DNA from: JAAZBV01 sp964499695
GTDB lineage: Bacteria; Desulfobacterota; DSM-4660; Desulfatiglandales; HGW-15
Direction: 5' to 3'
Length of the DNA stretch: 15,042 bases
NCBI GenBank assembly: GCA_964499695.1
Contig: CAZCMD010000122.1
Coordinates: 1 to 15,042 of the forward strand
Part shown: in pieces, positions 7,481 to 14,704 of the stretch
How positions within the stretch are numbered: position 1 is the stretch's first letter
How the letters are laid out: the number at the start of each line of letters is the position of its first letter
Program-made: the position numbers and the translations under genes
The notes under the pieces: generated by a model
What the model was told of the DNA's origin: nothing
The model's database searches: none
What the model saw: the letters and a program-made list of their open reading frames with translations, nothing else

Positions 7481-8479
7481 ATGAATAAAAAAGAACAATT
7501 TCTGTCCGTATTAAATAATGAGCAGCCCATGAAATGGATGGGTTATGGGTTTGATGCATTTCCTCAGATTATGTTTCACTGTGTAATAGATCCGATTTCT
7601 ATCTGGGATATTCTCCAGTTTTCCGGCGAAGCGGCTATTGATAACTGGGGCGGTACACTTCGATTTCTTCCCGGTGACCCCGGAATCATTCCCATCGTCA
7701 ATAAAAACAACCAGGTAATCAAAGACATTACAAAATGGAAAGATTATGTCAAATTTCCAAAAATCCCAAAACTTGACTGGAGCGATGCCAAAAGAACAAT
7801 CGATGGAATTGACAGAGATACTACACTGGTCATGGTTCCGACCTTCCGAGGACTGTTTGAACGCACTCACTGCCTGATGGTATTTGAAGACGCACTGATG
7901 AACATGTATGGTGAACCTGAATCCATGTACGAATTTTTTGAAGCCTATACGGACTGGAAGCTTGAGGTAGTTAAACAGCTAATTGACAACCTTGAGCCGG
8001 ATATTATCCACTCCCATGATGACTGGGGCTCAAAGGACAACCTGTTTTTTTCACCGGATACATTTCGTGAAGTGCTTAAACCTCATTACGCTCGTCTATA
8101 CAGCTATATAAAAAGCCGCGGTGTTCTTGTACAGCATCACTCAGACACCTACTGCATGGGACTCGAAAAAGATATGGTAGAAATAGGCATTGATATGTGG
8201 CAGGGAGCTATGTCTACAAATGATATACAGCTAGTCAAGAAAAACACTAACAATAAAATGCTCATCATGGGCGGTATCAGGCAGCATGTAATCGACCAGG
8301 CGAATGCTACAGAAGAATTAATCCGCGCAGAAGTTCGCTGGGCTATAGATAAATTTGCCCCGGGTGGTTCATACCTCCCCTGTATCCCGAGCCTTGAGAC
8401 TATTAACAAGCATGTAACACCGATAGTTATTGATGAATGTAATCGCTATGGAGCCGAATGGCTTAAGAAAAACAAATAA
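7481..8479 (+). CDS. Uroporphyrinogen decarboxylase/MtaA-family protein
   Basis: A 332-residue cytoplasmic protein with the features of the UroD/MtaA-MtbA superfamily. It has an N-terminal KKEQFLSVLNNEQP segment, IIHSHDDWGSKDNLFFSP around residues 175-192, LVQHHSD at 216-222, a glycine motif MGGIRQ at 263-268 and a C-terminal GGSYLPCIPS at 295-304. Members of this clade that are not heme enzymes usually transfer methyl groups to or from corrinoid proteins or thiols. The methyltransferase zinc site is normally H-x-C...C; here the equivalent position reads H220-S-D222, with C225 and C301 nearby, so metal binding is uncertain. Bona fide heme UroD is unlikely because no other heme gene is near. 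No corrinoid protein, second methyltransferase or activase gene lies beside it; it has its own promoter and terminator. The substrate cannot be predicted. Confidence 0.78.
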   Translation: MNKKEQFLSVLNNEQPMKWMGYGFDAFPQIMFHCVIDPISIWDILQFSGEAAIDNWGGTLRFLPGDPGIIPIVNKNNQVIKDITKWKDYVKFPKIPKLDWSDAKRTIDGIDRDTTLVMVPTFRGLFERTHCLMVFEDALMNMYGEPESMYEFFEAYTDWKLEVVKQLIDNLEPDIIHSHDDWGSKDNLFFSPDTFREVLKPHYARLYSYIKSRGVLVQHHSDTYCMGLEKDMVEIGIDMWQGAMSTNDIQLVKKNTNNKMLIMGGIRQHVIDQANATEELIRAEVRWAIDKFAPGGSYLPCIPSLETINKHVTPIVIDECNRYGAEWLKKNK

Positions 8480-8494
8480 ATTAATACATTTACC

Positions 8495-8535
8495 AAAACG
8501 CCCCTTTTCTAATCAGAAATAGGGGCGTTTTTTTT
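8495..8535 (+). terminator. Intrinsic terminator of the UroD-like gene
   Basis: AAAACGCCCC (8495-8504) pairs perfectly with GGGGCGTTTT (8522-8531); the loop itself can form a small TTTCT/AGAAA stem. The stem runs into eight T (8528-8535). It starts 15 bases after the stop codon. Confidence 0.92.
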
Positions 8536-8708
8536 GATTTCGTTTCCATGCCTGCCCAGGTTTTCAACTCCCTTTTCGCCAGTTTATTTCTTCTTTTGAT
8601 TAGTTTTTTTTAAATTGTTATCAAGACAATAAAAAAGCTTTTTAGGCAGGGCTCTTTATGGTAGAGCTAGGATAAATTAAAACCTTATTCAGACCGGAAA
8701 ATCAGGTT

Positions 8709-10115
8709 ATGCAAAACATACTTTTATTATCAAAAAATCCGGATGTATACCGGCAACTTATGCCCTGTTTTGGGCCCGAAATACAGATTGGCAAGGCTGA
8801 AAACGATACCCAGGCCATTTCAATGCTCCAGACCAGACGTTATGAATACCTGTTTATGGATATCTCCCTGTTCAGTGTGACTGAAAAGAATGGGGTCAGT
8901 TATAAGAATTATTTACAGTCATTCATGAATCTCTACCCTGCCCTTGATATTATAATTATCACTTCGGTTGAAAGAATAAGAGAGGCGGTAAATGCGGTTA
9001 AAGAGGGTGCAAGCGATTATATCCTGTTCCCGATCAAGCCCGATGATGTCAATTCTGTCTTAAAAAATATTAAAGAATCCCTTATCGCCAGGTCAGAGCC
9101 TGATTTCCTGAAAGACCGGCTGAAAGACACTGATATTCAACAGACCATGAGGACTGCAAATGCAAAAATGAAAGCGGTCTATGAAAAACTCAAGTCTGTA
9201 TCCCCAACTAACAGCACTGTACTTATTACAGGCGAGACAGGAACAGGAAAAGGGGTAATTGCACGGCTGATACATCGTCACAGCAGCAGAAAGGATGCCC
9301 AGTTTATAAGTGTCCACTGCGGGGCCATACCTGACACACTCTTGGAAAGCGAACTCTTCGGCCATGAAAGAGGGGCATTCACAAGCGCAATTAAACGAAA
9401 ACTGGGTAAATTTGAGATCGCCGATAAAGGGACAATCTTTCTTGACGAGATAGGTACTATAACCCCTGCGGCACAGATCAAACTTTTACAGGTCTTGCAG
9501 GACGGTATATTTCAACGTGTTGGAGGGGAGGTTACAATCCATACGGATGCAAGGATTATTGCTGCCACAAACATGGACCTTAAAAAGATGTGTGAGGATG
9601 GTGAGTTCAGAAAGGACCTCTATTTCAGGCTTAATGTCTTTCCTATAGAGGTTCCCCTTTTAAAGGACCGGTCTGAGGATATACCCCATCTGGCAATGAT
9701 GTTTCTTGACAAAATGAATAAACATAATACAAAAGCCATTAAAGGTTTTTCACCTGATGTGATGGAGGCCTTTATGCATTACCCCTGGCCCGGAAATATC
9801 AGGGAACTGGAAAACCTGATTGAGAGGGCATACATACTGGAGACCGGCTCAATTTTACAGCCTGACAATTTTCCACTAGAAATATTTGAGTATGACCATC
9901 TGGATGACGATACAAGAAAACGTACTGGAAACCTTGCCAATATCCGTAAAAAGGGTATTGAAGAGATTGAAAAAAATTACCTTATGGATCTTCTTAATGA
10001 GACTATGGGGCGTATCAAGCAGGCAGCAGAAATTGCAGGGATAACGACAAGACAGATACATAAACTGCTGACAAAATACAATATACGCAAGGAAGATTAT
10101 AAAGGGAGGAAATAA
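8709..10115 (+). CDS. NtrC-type sigma-54 activator with degenerate receiver domain
   Basis: A 468-residue enhancer-binding protein with three domains. Residues 1-125 form a receiver fold with the phospho-acceptor-like D51, T85 and K110 (PIKP). The acidic pair at the end of strand 1, needed for magnesium, is replaced by S8-K9, so normal phosphorylation is doubtful. Residues about 143-380 are the AAA+ motor: Walker A GETGTGKG (175-182), Walker B GTIFLDEIG (241-249), and candidate arginine fingers R301 and R308. The sigma-54 contact loop reads GAFTSA (222-227) instead of GAFTGA. Residues 433-456 form a Fis-type helix-turn-helix. The family opens sigma-54 promoter complexes using ATP. No histidine kinase gene is nearby. 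A sigma-54 promoter lies 65 bases after its stop, upstream of the DksA-like gene, a likely target. The start follows a weak CAGG site. Confidence 0.92.
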   Translation: MQNILLLSKNPDVYRQLMPCFGPEIQIGKAENDTQAISMLQTRRYEYLFMDISLFSVTEKNGVSYKNYLQSFMNLYPALDIIIITSVERIREAVNAVKEGASDYILFPIKPDDVNSVLKNIKESLIARSEPDFLKDRLKDTDIQQTMRTANAKMKAVYEKLKSVSPTNSTVLITGETGTGKGVIARLIHRHSSRKDAQFISVHCGAIPDTLLESELFGHERGAFTSAIKRKLGKFEIADKGTIFLDEIGTITPAAQIKLLQVLQDGIFQRVGGEVTIHTDARIIAATNMDLKKMCEDGEFRKDLYFRLNVFPIEVPLLKDRSEDIPHLAMMFLDKMNKHNTKAIKGFSPDVMEAFMHYPWPGNIRELENLIERAYILETGSILQPDNFPLEIFEYDHLDDDTRKRTGNLANIRKKGIEEIEKNYLMDLLNETMGRIKQAAEIAGITTRQIHKLLTKYNIRKEDYKGRK

Positions 10116-10132
10116 ATCGTAAATAATATATT

Positions 10133-10146
10133 TTATTTTAAAATAA
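10133..10146. promoter_or_regulatory. AT palindrome, possible activator site
   Basis: A perfect 14-bp palindrome (TTATTTT/AAAATAA) centred about 68 bases upstream of the expected sigma-54 start at 10207. Its place suits an enhancer site for the neighbouring activator, but AT-only palindromes are weak evidence. Confidence 0.22.
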
Positions 10147-10180
10147 TACTATTGAACTGCGAAAATCAGGCAAATGATTT

Positions 10181-10196
10181 TGGCACAAATTCTGCA
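10181..10196 (+). promoter_or_regulatory. Sigma-54 promoter of the DksA-like gene
   Basis: TGGCAC (10181-10186) and CTGCA (10192-10196) carry the invariant GG and GC exactly 10 bases apart. Only the first T of TTGC and the G after TGGCAC differ from consensus. Initiation is expected near 10207, giving a leader of about 115 bases before the ATG at 10323. A sigma-54 activator gene ends 65 bases upstream. Confidence 0.75.
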
Positions 10197-10322
10197 TCAA
10201 TATCCCTGAAAAAAATAGTAATAACATGCATTTTTTTCTTGATTCATAAATGATTTTACAATATGTGATGCCTTTTTTAGTAGAACACTATATCTCTCAT
10301 GCATAGATGGGGAGGAGATTAC

Positions 10323-10994
10323 ATGAAAAAAAAATCTACAGAGGTTGATTCTTCAAAACAGAAGAAAAAGATCATACCTCCTATAATAAATAATAAACCT
10401 GAAAAAAAAATAAGGACAAAGGAAAGAACTGACCATTTCAGGACAAGGTTCCATTCCCATCTCCTGGCAAAAAAGAGGGAACTGGAAGGGGTGATCGACT
10501 CTCTGATAAAGGAAAACAACGAAGATTTCAGCAAGATATCATTTGATGGAATGATAGATGAACTGGACCGCACAGACAGGGAGATGGCGGCACAGAATTA
10601 TTACAGATTTCTGGACCGTAAAAAATTTGAGTTAAAAAGAATTGAGTCCCTGATTGAAAGATTAAAACATGATCAGGATTTCGGTATATGTGAAGAATGT
10701 GAGAGACCGATCCCCGAAGCAAGGCTTATGATTGTCCCGGAGGCTGTACTCTGTGTTGCATGTCAGGAGGAACTTGAAAAGATAGAATCAAGGGCAAACC
10801 TTGCTGCGAGTTCAGGCAAAGGGCTTCAATACAGGGATGAATATGAGGCTGAAGAGGATAGCGAGAACATTGATGATGCAGGGCTTGTTACAAAGGCCGG
10901 TTCAGAATCGATGTCGTTAATGGATATGGAAGAGATTGATCTGCTTGATATCCCTGAAACCGCCCCTGAAGAGGATACTGAAACAACTCCCTAA
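10323..10994 (+). CDS. DksA/TraR-family zinc-finger protein with extended tails
   Basis: A 223-residue protein when started at ATG 10323, which has GGGGAGGAG (10309-10317) upstream; an earlier in-frame ATG at 10299 lacks such a site. Residues 1-35 are a lysine-rich tail. Residues about 40-115 are predicted as a coiled coil (HLLAKKRELEGVIDSLIKE, then FELKRIESLIERL). Residues 123-147 hold a four-cysteine zinc finger: C123, C126, C144, C147 (ICEECERPIPEARL and VLCVACQ). The family inserts its coiled coil into the RNA polymerase secondary channel, often with ppGpp. The tip reads D79-E-L-D82-R-T, close to the DxxDxA of DksA with A replaced by T. Residues 170-223 are an unusual acidic tail. Length exceeds DksA (about 150). 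A sigma-54 promoter upstream suggests control by the neighbouring activator. Confidence 0.85.
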   Translation: MKKKSTEVDSSKQKKKIIPPIINNKPEKKIRTKERTDHFRTRFHSHLLAKKRELEGVIDSLIKENNEDFSKISFDGMIDELDRTDREMAAQNYYRFLDRKKFELKRIESLIERLKHDQDFGICEECERPIPEARLMIVPEAVLCVACQEELEKIESRANLAASSGKGLQYRDEYEAEEDSENIDDAGLVTKAGSESMSLMDMEEIDLLDIPETAPEEDTETTP

Positions 10995-11209
10995 TCAGAT
11001 TGATTCACCATCCATTCTGTTTGTTACGTCTTGTTTCCATGTCCCCCGTGGGGATGGTTTTATTTGATGCTCTGCTTGCTCCTGCATACGGTGTAACAGG
11101 CATGTGGATATCCTTCCTGATTGCGGATATGCTGACATTTTTTACGGGGCTGGTCTGGATGATAGTTGAGTTCAGGAGACAGAGGATAGTCAAACGGGCA
11201 GACACATAG
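10982..11209 (+). pseudogene. C-terminal remnant of a MATE-type transporter
   Basis: The open frame after a stop at 10979-10981 encodes about 75 residues. PVGMVLFDALLAPAYGVTG and MWISFLIADMLTFFTGLVWM, followed by IVEFRRQ, resemble the last two transmembrane segments of MATE-family multidrug exporters, proteins of about 450 residues. The first ATG is internal (11039) and no ribosome-binding site precedes it. The N-terminal 85 percent of the gene is missing; what lies upstream is the DksA-like gene. The last codons (KRADT) come from the adjoining REP-like palindrome, so the natural end is also replaced. The reading as a remnant is inferred from short similarity recognised by eye. Confidence 0.5.
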
Positions 11210-11314
11210 GTCTACCCCTGCAATCTAAAACAAACATCGATCATAAAAGTAGCTATATATATATTTGCTTAACTTAAAAATTAATAATGTAGGGGCAGAC
11301 CCATGTGTCTGCCC
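11196..11314. repeat. Inverted pair of REP-like palindromes
   Basis: Unit 1 (11196-11222, GGGCAGACACATAGGTCTAC...) and unit 2 (11289-11314, on the opposite strand) match with about three differences. Each unit is itself an imperfect palindrome (GGGCAGAC / GTCTGCCC). They flank 66 AT-rich bases, so the whole can fold into a long cruciform. This is the layout of REP or small MITE elements moved by a transposase encoded elsewhere. Unit 1 overlaps the end of the MATE remnant. Confidence 0.78.
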
Positions 11315-11345
11315 TTAGTTTTTTTAAATTTATCCATCCTTCAGT

Positions 11346-11370
11346 GGTATTTCAGTAAAATACCTTTTTT
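11346..11370 (+). terminator. Intrinsic terminator reading rightward
   Basis: GGTATTT (11346-11352) pairs with AAATACC (11358-11364) around a 5-base loop and runs into six T. It would stop transcripts coming from the DksA-like gene before they run antisense into the ECF operon. Confidence 0.65.
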
Positions 11371-11438
11371 CAATTTCAACCTGGTTGAATCATGAATTAA
11401 TCTTCAATGTGCTTTGTCCTTCCAGATTTCAAATGATA

Positions 11439-11933
11439 TTAATGTCCTGTAATCCCTTCTGCAATTCTTTTTGCCTCTTTTTCAGTTAAGTTTCCTTCTA
11501 TTAACGCTCTTCCACCGGTAATTTCACTCATGATCTTCGGAGCTGAGACTACTCTATTATCGATCATTATAGCCACAAATTTACCTGCATTAGACTTTGT
11601 AAAACGGGCAAACTTCAGCGTACCGTCTTCAGTCAGTTGAAACATTACAGCAAATCCATCTCCTGTCTCCTCTGTCCATGCCTGAAGCACATCATTATTA
11701 TTGATGCTAGCCTCAGAGAAAATCCAGATACTCTGGCTGGAGGGAAGGGAAGATTTCTCAAATCCTTCTACATATTCATATGAGGCGAGACGAAGCTCAA
11801 ACTTAACTGACCAGGGTTGTTTTCCTGGTAGCTCTTCTGCTGAGAGAGTTAATATAAAAAGGGTTAAAACAATAAGGATCAGTATTGTATTTATGTAAAT
11901 ATTAGGTTTTCCATGATGTTTGAATGTATTCAT
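11439..11933 (-). CDS. SecD-P1-head-like exported membrane protein
   Basis: A 164-residue protein and the third gene of the ECF operon. Residues about 12-31 form one hydrophobic segment, an uncleaved anchor or signal peptide with the rest outside the cytoplasm. Residues 123-162 (MIDNRVVSAPKIMSEITGG, then a GNLTEKEAKRIA motif) match the P1 head subdomain of the SecD translocase (typical form: V.SAP.I...I..G.A.I.G.FT..EA). The other SecD parts, including the six transmembrane segments, are absent, so it is not a translocase. Similar stand-alone domains occur beside ECF sigma factors, where they may sense or bind envelope proteins; that is inference. Its ATG overlaps the stop of the preceding gene by one base (TAATG), with GGAGG 7 bases upstream, so translation is probably coupled. 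No clear terminator follows on this strand. Confidence 0.7.
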   Translation of the reverse strand: MNTFKHHGKPNIYINTILILIVLTLFILTLSAEELPGKQPWSVKFELRLASYEYVEGFEKSSLPSSQSIWIFSEASINNNDVLQAWTEETGDGFAVMFQLTEDGTLKFARFTKSNAGKFVAIMIDNRVVSAPKIMSEITGGRALIEGNLTEKEAKRIAEGITGH

Positions 11934-13249
11934 TACATGCCTCCTTCAAAGATCGTTGTTGTTTTTGTGAAATATTTCTTCTCGATTTCAGATAATGAAT
12001 ATCCCAGTTGACTTAATTCAAAGGTTAAATGTTCTGGGTAATTTTTATTGAGTATAACGGGAACTTTAGTCTGCCTGTTGAAGTTCATTACAATTATGGA
12101 TTTTGGATGTGCAACCTCTTGTTTATGAAGTAGTTGTAATGCTGCTTGTTTAAGCTCTAGAGTAACATACGTTGATGCTGGAATCTTTGTAACTAAATTG
12201 ATAACCTGTTCAGCCTTGATTACCCTGAGTACATCATCTTCTGTTATCAGCGGTTCTTTTTCATCCAGAACCAGATGCAGCTTAATACCAGGAGCGAGAT
12301 TTGTATTGGCATATTCCGCTGTTTCAATTTGGGTACGTTTAAGATGCCATCCTTCAGGTACAGTAAGATCAAAGAGACTTTTCTCAAGGGGCTCGTTCCA
12401 TTTCATATCTGTAATCTCCCACTTTGTTTTTTCTCCCAGTATGGTTGTGTATTCCACTTCACAGTAAATGGGTACAGCATCTTCACTTCTCACAAAAATA
12501 TTTCCATAAGCTTGTCCTGTCGCAATGGATGGCCGGATTATTTGTTTGGCAGGACATCTGAAGCTGAAACCAGCAACGCGTATGCCGTTAATTATTCTGT
12601 CCCCTATAAATTTAGTATTATCCTCTGTTAATTTCTTCATAATTGACCAATTCTCAGAAGCAAGATCAATTGTCAATGAAGGAGGATTTTTAGGGCCAAT
12701 AGTACGGAAAATGTGAGTATTCCATTCTACTTGTCTTGAGTTAGAATGAAATGTTAATAGTTCAGATAAACTTGGCTTACGTTTTTCTATAATAATCATC
12801 TGGAGAGGAGGAGTAAGTGCATCAAGATCCTTGTAATGCTCATAAATATCACTTCTTGTAAGCCCTGGATCCTTATGACAGACCCTTGCAATGGAAATAA
12901 TCCGGCTCTCACCATTGATTACTTGTTTGATCTCCACTTTAGCTGAAAATGTATGGACATTTTCAAGATATTTCTGTACATCAGCCCAAGTTACTGAACC
13001 AGTTAGATTCCCCTGCCACGGGAATATCATAAAAAAGATCAAAACTGCCGCAGCGGCCAGGGGTAATAGAACCCAGCGAAAAGAAAAATTTTTTTTCCCT
13101 CCTGAATAAGGAGCCGGTTGAATCAATCTTGTCCTGATCCGGTCTTTAAGGTCTTCAGGCATTTTTGGAATTGGCTCGCCCAATTCAAGAAGCCTGTCCA
13201 GGTTTATATCAATATTTTCATTATCATTGTGCTTTTTTATATCTGTCAT
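11933..13249 (-). CDS. Membrane-anchored anti-sigma-factor-like protein
   Basis: A 438-residue protein encoded directly after an ECF sigma factor, overlapping it by 4 bases (ATGA), with GGGAGG ahead of the ATG. Residues 1-57 are a charged cytoplasmic part containing LLELGEPIPKMPEDLKDRI, residues 58-77 (WVLLPLAAAAVLIFFMIF) form one transmembrane helix, and about 360 residues face the periplasm. The start of the outside part (SVTWADVQKYLENVHTFSAKV) looks like the LolA/RseB-type fold seen in other anti-sigma proteins. No HxxxCxxC zinc site is present, so this is not a ZAS anti-sigma factor. The C-terminal third (about 330-430) contains LHLVLDEKEPLITEDDVLR and may be another small sensor domain. 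The expected job is to hold the sigma factor at the membrane until an envelope signal. The role rests on topology and operon position. Confidence 0.65.
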   Translation of the reverse strand: MTDIKKHNDNENIDINLDRLLELGEPIPKMPEDLKDRIRTRLIQPAPYSGGKKNFSFRWVLLPLAAAAVLIFFMIFPWQGNLTGSVTWADVQKYLENVHTFSAKVEIKQVINGESRIISIARVCHKDPGLTRSDIYEHYKDLDALTPPLQMIIIEKRKPSLSELLTFHSNSRQVEWNTHIFRTIGPKNPPSLTIDLASENWSIMKKLTEDNTKFIGDRIINGIRVAGFSFRCPAKQIIRPSIATGQAYGNIFVRSEDAVPIYCEVEYTTILGEKTKWEITDMKWNEPLEKSLFDLTVPEGWHLKRTQIETAEYANTNLAPGIKLHLVLDEKEPLITEDDVLRVIKAEQVINLVTKIPASTYVTLELKQAALQLLHKQEVAHPKSIIVMNFNRQTKVPVILNKNYPEHLTFELSQLGYSLSEIEKKYFTKTTTIFEGGM

Positions 13250-13878
13250 GGGATAATCCTCCCTTCCTCTCCTCTATCAATAAATGAGGCGGAGATAGTT
13301 TTAAAGGTATCGCGAAATGCTTCACGCGCACGGTGAAGAAGTATCTTCATTGCTCCTTCACTGGTTTTTTCCAGCATGGCCATTTCATGGAGTGAAAGGT
13401 CTTCAAAGTAATGTCTCTGTAAAGCCATCTGGTATCTTAAAGGTAAATTTGTGATAGCAATACGGACAAGTTCTGAGGTTTGTTTCTGCTGGAGAACCTC
13501 TTCAGGGATAATGTTCGAACCCAAATCTGTCAAAGTTTCGATAAGTTTATTATCGACAATCTCCCAGAAGTCTACCTGGTCACTCACCTTTCCATGTCTG
13601 CGCATAACCTTCCTTATGCTGTTGCGTGCAATGTAGGTAAGCCATGGAAACATTTCACCCCTCTCAGGATCGTATTTATCTATACTTTCAAGCGCAGTAA
13701 CGAATGTTTCCTGTGCTGCCTCACCGGCCAGATCAGCATCTTTACCAACACGGTAGTATATAAATCCATAAACCGGATCAGCATAACTTTGGAACCAGTG
13801 TTCAATTTCTTTTTTATCCCGCTTGCATAGCAGTTTGAAATTGATTTCACTCTCTGATTTGGATGATGTCTTTATCAT
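13246..13878 (-). CDS. ECF-family RNA polymerase sigma factor
   Basis: A 210-residue protein, slightly long for the family. Region 2 spans about residues 28-95, with SYADPVYGFIYYRVG, the AGEAAQETFVTAL core-binding segment and FPWLTYIARNSIRKVMRRH for the -10 element. Region 4 spans about residues 137-190 (LPLRYQMALQRHYFEDLSLH, then EGAMKILLHRAREAFRD), the helix-turn-helix that reads the -35 element. The linker between them lacks the region 3 of primary sigma factors. It directs polymerase to an unknown regulon. It leads a three-gene operon with an anti-sigma-like and a SecD-P1-like gene. The ATG at 13878 has no good ribosome-binding site, and no convincing promoter is seen, so basal expression may be low or autoregulated. 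The upstream start cannot move far because only AT-rich non-coding sequence lies there. Confidence 0.93.
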   Translation of the reverse strand: MIKTSSKSESEINFKLLCKRDKKEIEHWFQSYADPVYGFIYYRVGKDADLAGEAAQETFVTALESIDKYDPERGEMFPWLTYIARNSIRKVMRRHGKVSDQVDFWEIVDNKLIETLTDLGSNIIPEEVLQQKQTSELVRIAITNLPLRYQMALQRHYFEDLSLHEMAMLEKTSEGAMKILLHRAREAFRDTFKTISASFIDRGEEGRIIP

Positions 13879-14231
13879 AATGAGAGATAATGTTTCTGAG
13901 ACAGAAAAAGGTTACGCTTAAAAAAGCTATATAAGATATTAATATTTTATACAGAGAAAAAGGGCAACAATAACCCTGGTTGCTAAATAACCTGAGTTGG
14001 GATTAACGGCAGACAAATTAAGTAAAAAACATTAAAGCCCAGCATACATTTTTATCTGAAATATACCGGGCTTTAATGTAAATTAATTTTTTTACTAATA
14101 ATGTGTAATGCCGCCAGACATGCCCCCTGTTCAGAACCGGCTGAATTGGGATTGTTGATATCACGATAAAACCTGTTTTCCCCTCATCATTTTTTTCTTA
14201 TTTAAAATTGAGAATTACAGATTTATTCTAA
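13879..14231. other. Intergenic region between two leftward genes
   Basis: No gene is seen here. It contains the presumed regulatory region of the ECF operon (13880-14000, with AT-rich blocks such as TATAAA on the minus strand but no clear -35) and the terminator of the gene to the right at 14024-14079. From 14095 to 14231 I see no feature. Confidence 0.5.
14024..14079 (-). terminator. Intrinsic terminator of the 14232 gene
   Basis: ACATTAAAGCCC (14029-14040) and GGGCTTTAATGT (14068-14079) form a perfect 12-bp stem around a 27-base loop. On the minus strand the stem runs directly into five T (complement of 14024-14028). The large loop is unusual. A T-run on the plus strand (14087-14093) may give weak activity in the other direction. 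Confidence 0.7.
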
Positions 14232-14627
14232 TCATATTTCATCGCCACCAGGAAGGCTGGTTCTGATACAGGTTTTAAAGCCTATCGACTCGAATCTTTC
14301 AACACACTGGTTTACCTCTTGTTCATTTTTATACTCACCGATCAGTAAGAGGCATCGGTCATCTTCTCCCCATACCCATGTGTATTCAAGGAAACGTATG
14401 CCATTAAACTCAAGTTTCTCCCGTATGGCTGTCCGTATCTCCTCACGGTCATCAAAGTCAAGTGAACCATAGGAAGGTCCTCGGATCAGGACATAGTACT
14501 TTTTATCATCATTATCTCCGTATAAATTATGAGGCATAACCATAAAAATCAGGTCCCTCTTTTTTCCATATGAATTGACCGGAATAAATATCTTTATTAT
14601 ACTCCAACAAAAATCCATTACTTGCAT
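14232..14627 (-). CDS. Hypothetical cytoplasmic protein, about 103-131 residues
   Basis: I do not recognise this protein. The longest frame gives 131 residues from 14627, but no ribosome-binding site precedes that ATG. ATG 14543 (residue 29) has GAGGGA upstream and is the better start, giving 103 residues (MVMPHNLYGDNDDKKYYVLI...). The core alternates beta strands and helices: YYVLIRGPSYG, a helix rich in D/E/R (DDREEIRTAIREKLEFNGI), EYTWVWGEDDRCLLLIGEY, then NEQEVNQCVERFESIGFKTC. This looks like a small ferredoxin-like alpha/beta sandwich. Tryptophans and acids cluster in TWVWGEDD. It is monocistronic, with a terminator beyond its stop. The function is unknown. Confidence 0.6.
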   Translation of the reverse strand: MQVMDFCWSIIKIFIPVNSYGKKRDLIFMVMPHNLYGDNDDKKYYVLIRGPSYGSLDFDDREEIRTAIREKLEFNGIRFLEYTWVWGEDDRCLLLIGEYKNEQEVNQCVERFESIGFKTCIRTSLPGGDEI

Positions 14628-14704
14628 TAAAAAACAGACTTTATGTTATAAGACAGGTGTTTAAGGTTTAAATATATCCATGAAACTATATAGAGGTAAA
14701 TACC

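Noticed and set aside
11376..11390. Palindrome TTCAAC-CTG-GTTGAA as terminator of the ECF operon
   Set aside because: Six-bp stem with no T-run after it on the minus strand, so it does not meet the form of an intrinsic terminator.
13900..13980. Promoter of the ECF operon
   Set aside because: TATAAA-like blocks exist on the minus strand, but no -35 or ECF-type (AAC / CGTC) pair at correct spacing could be supported.
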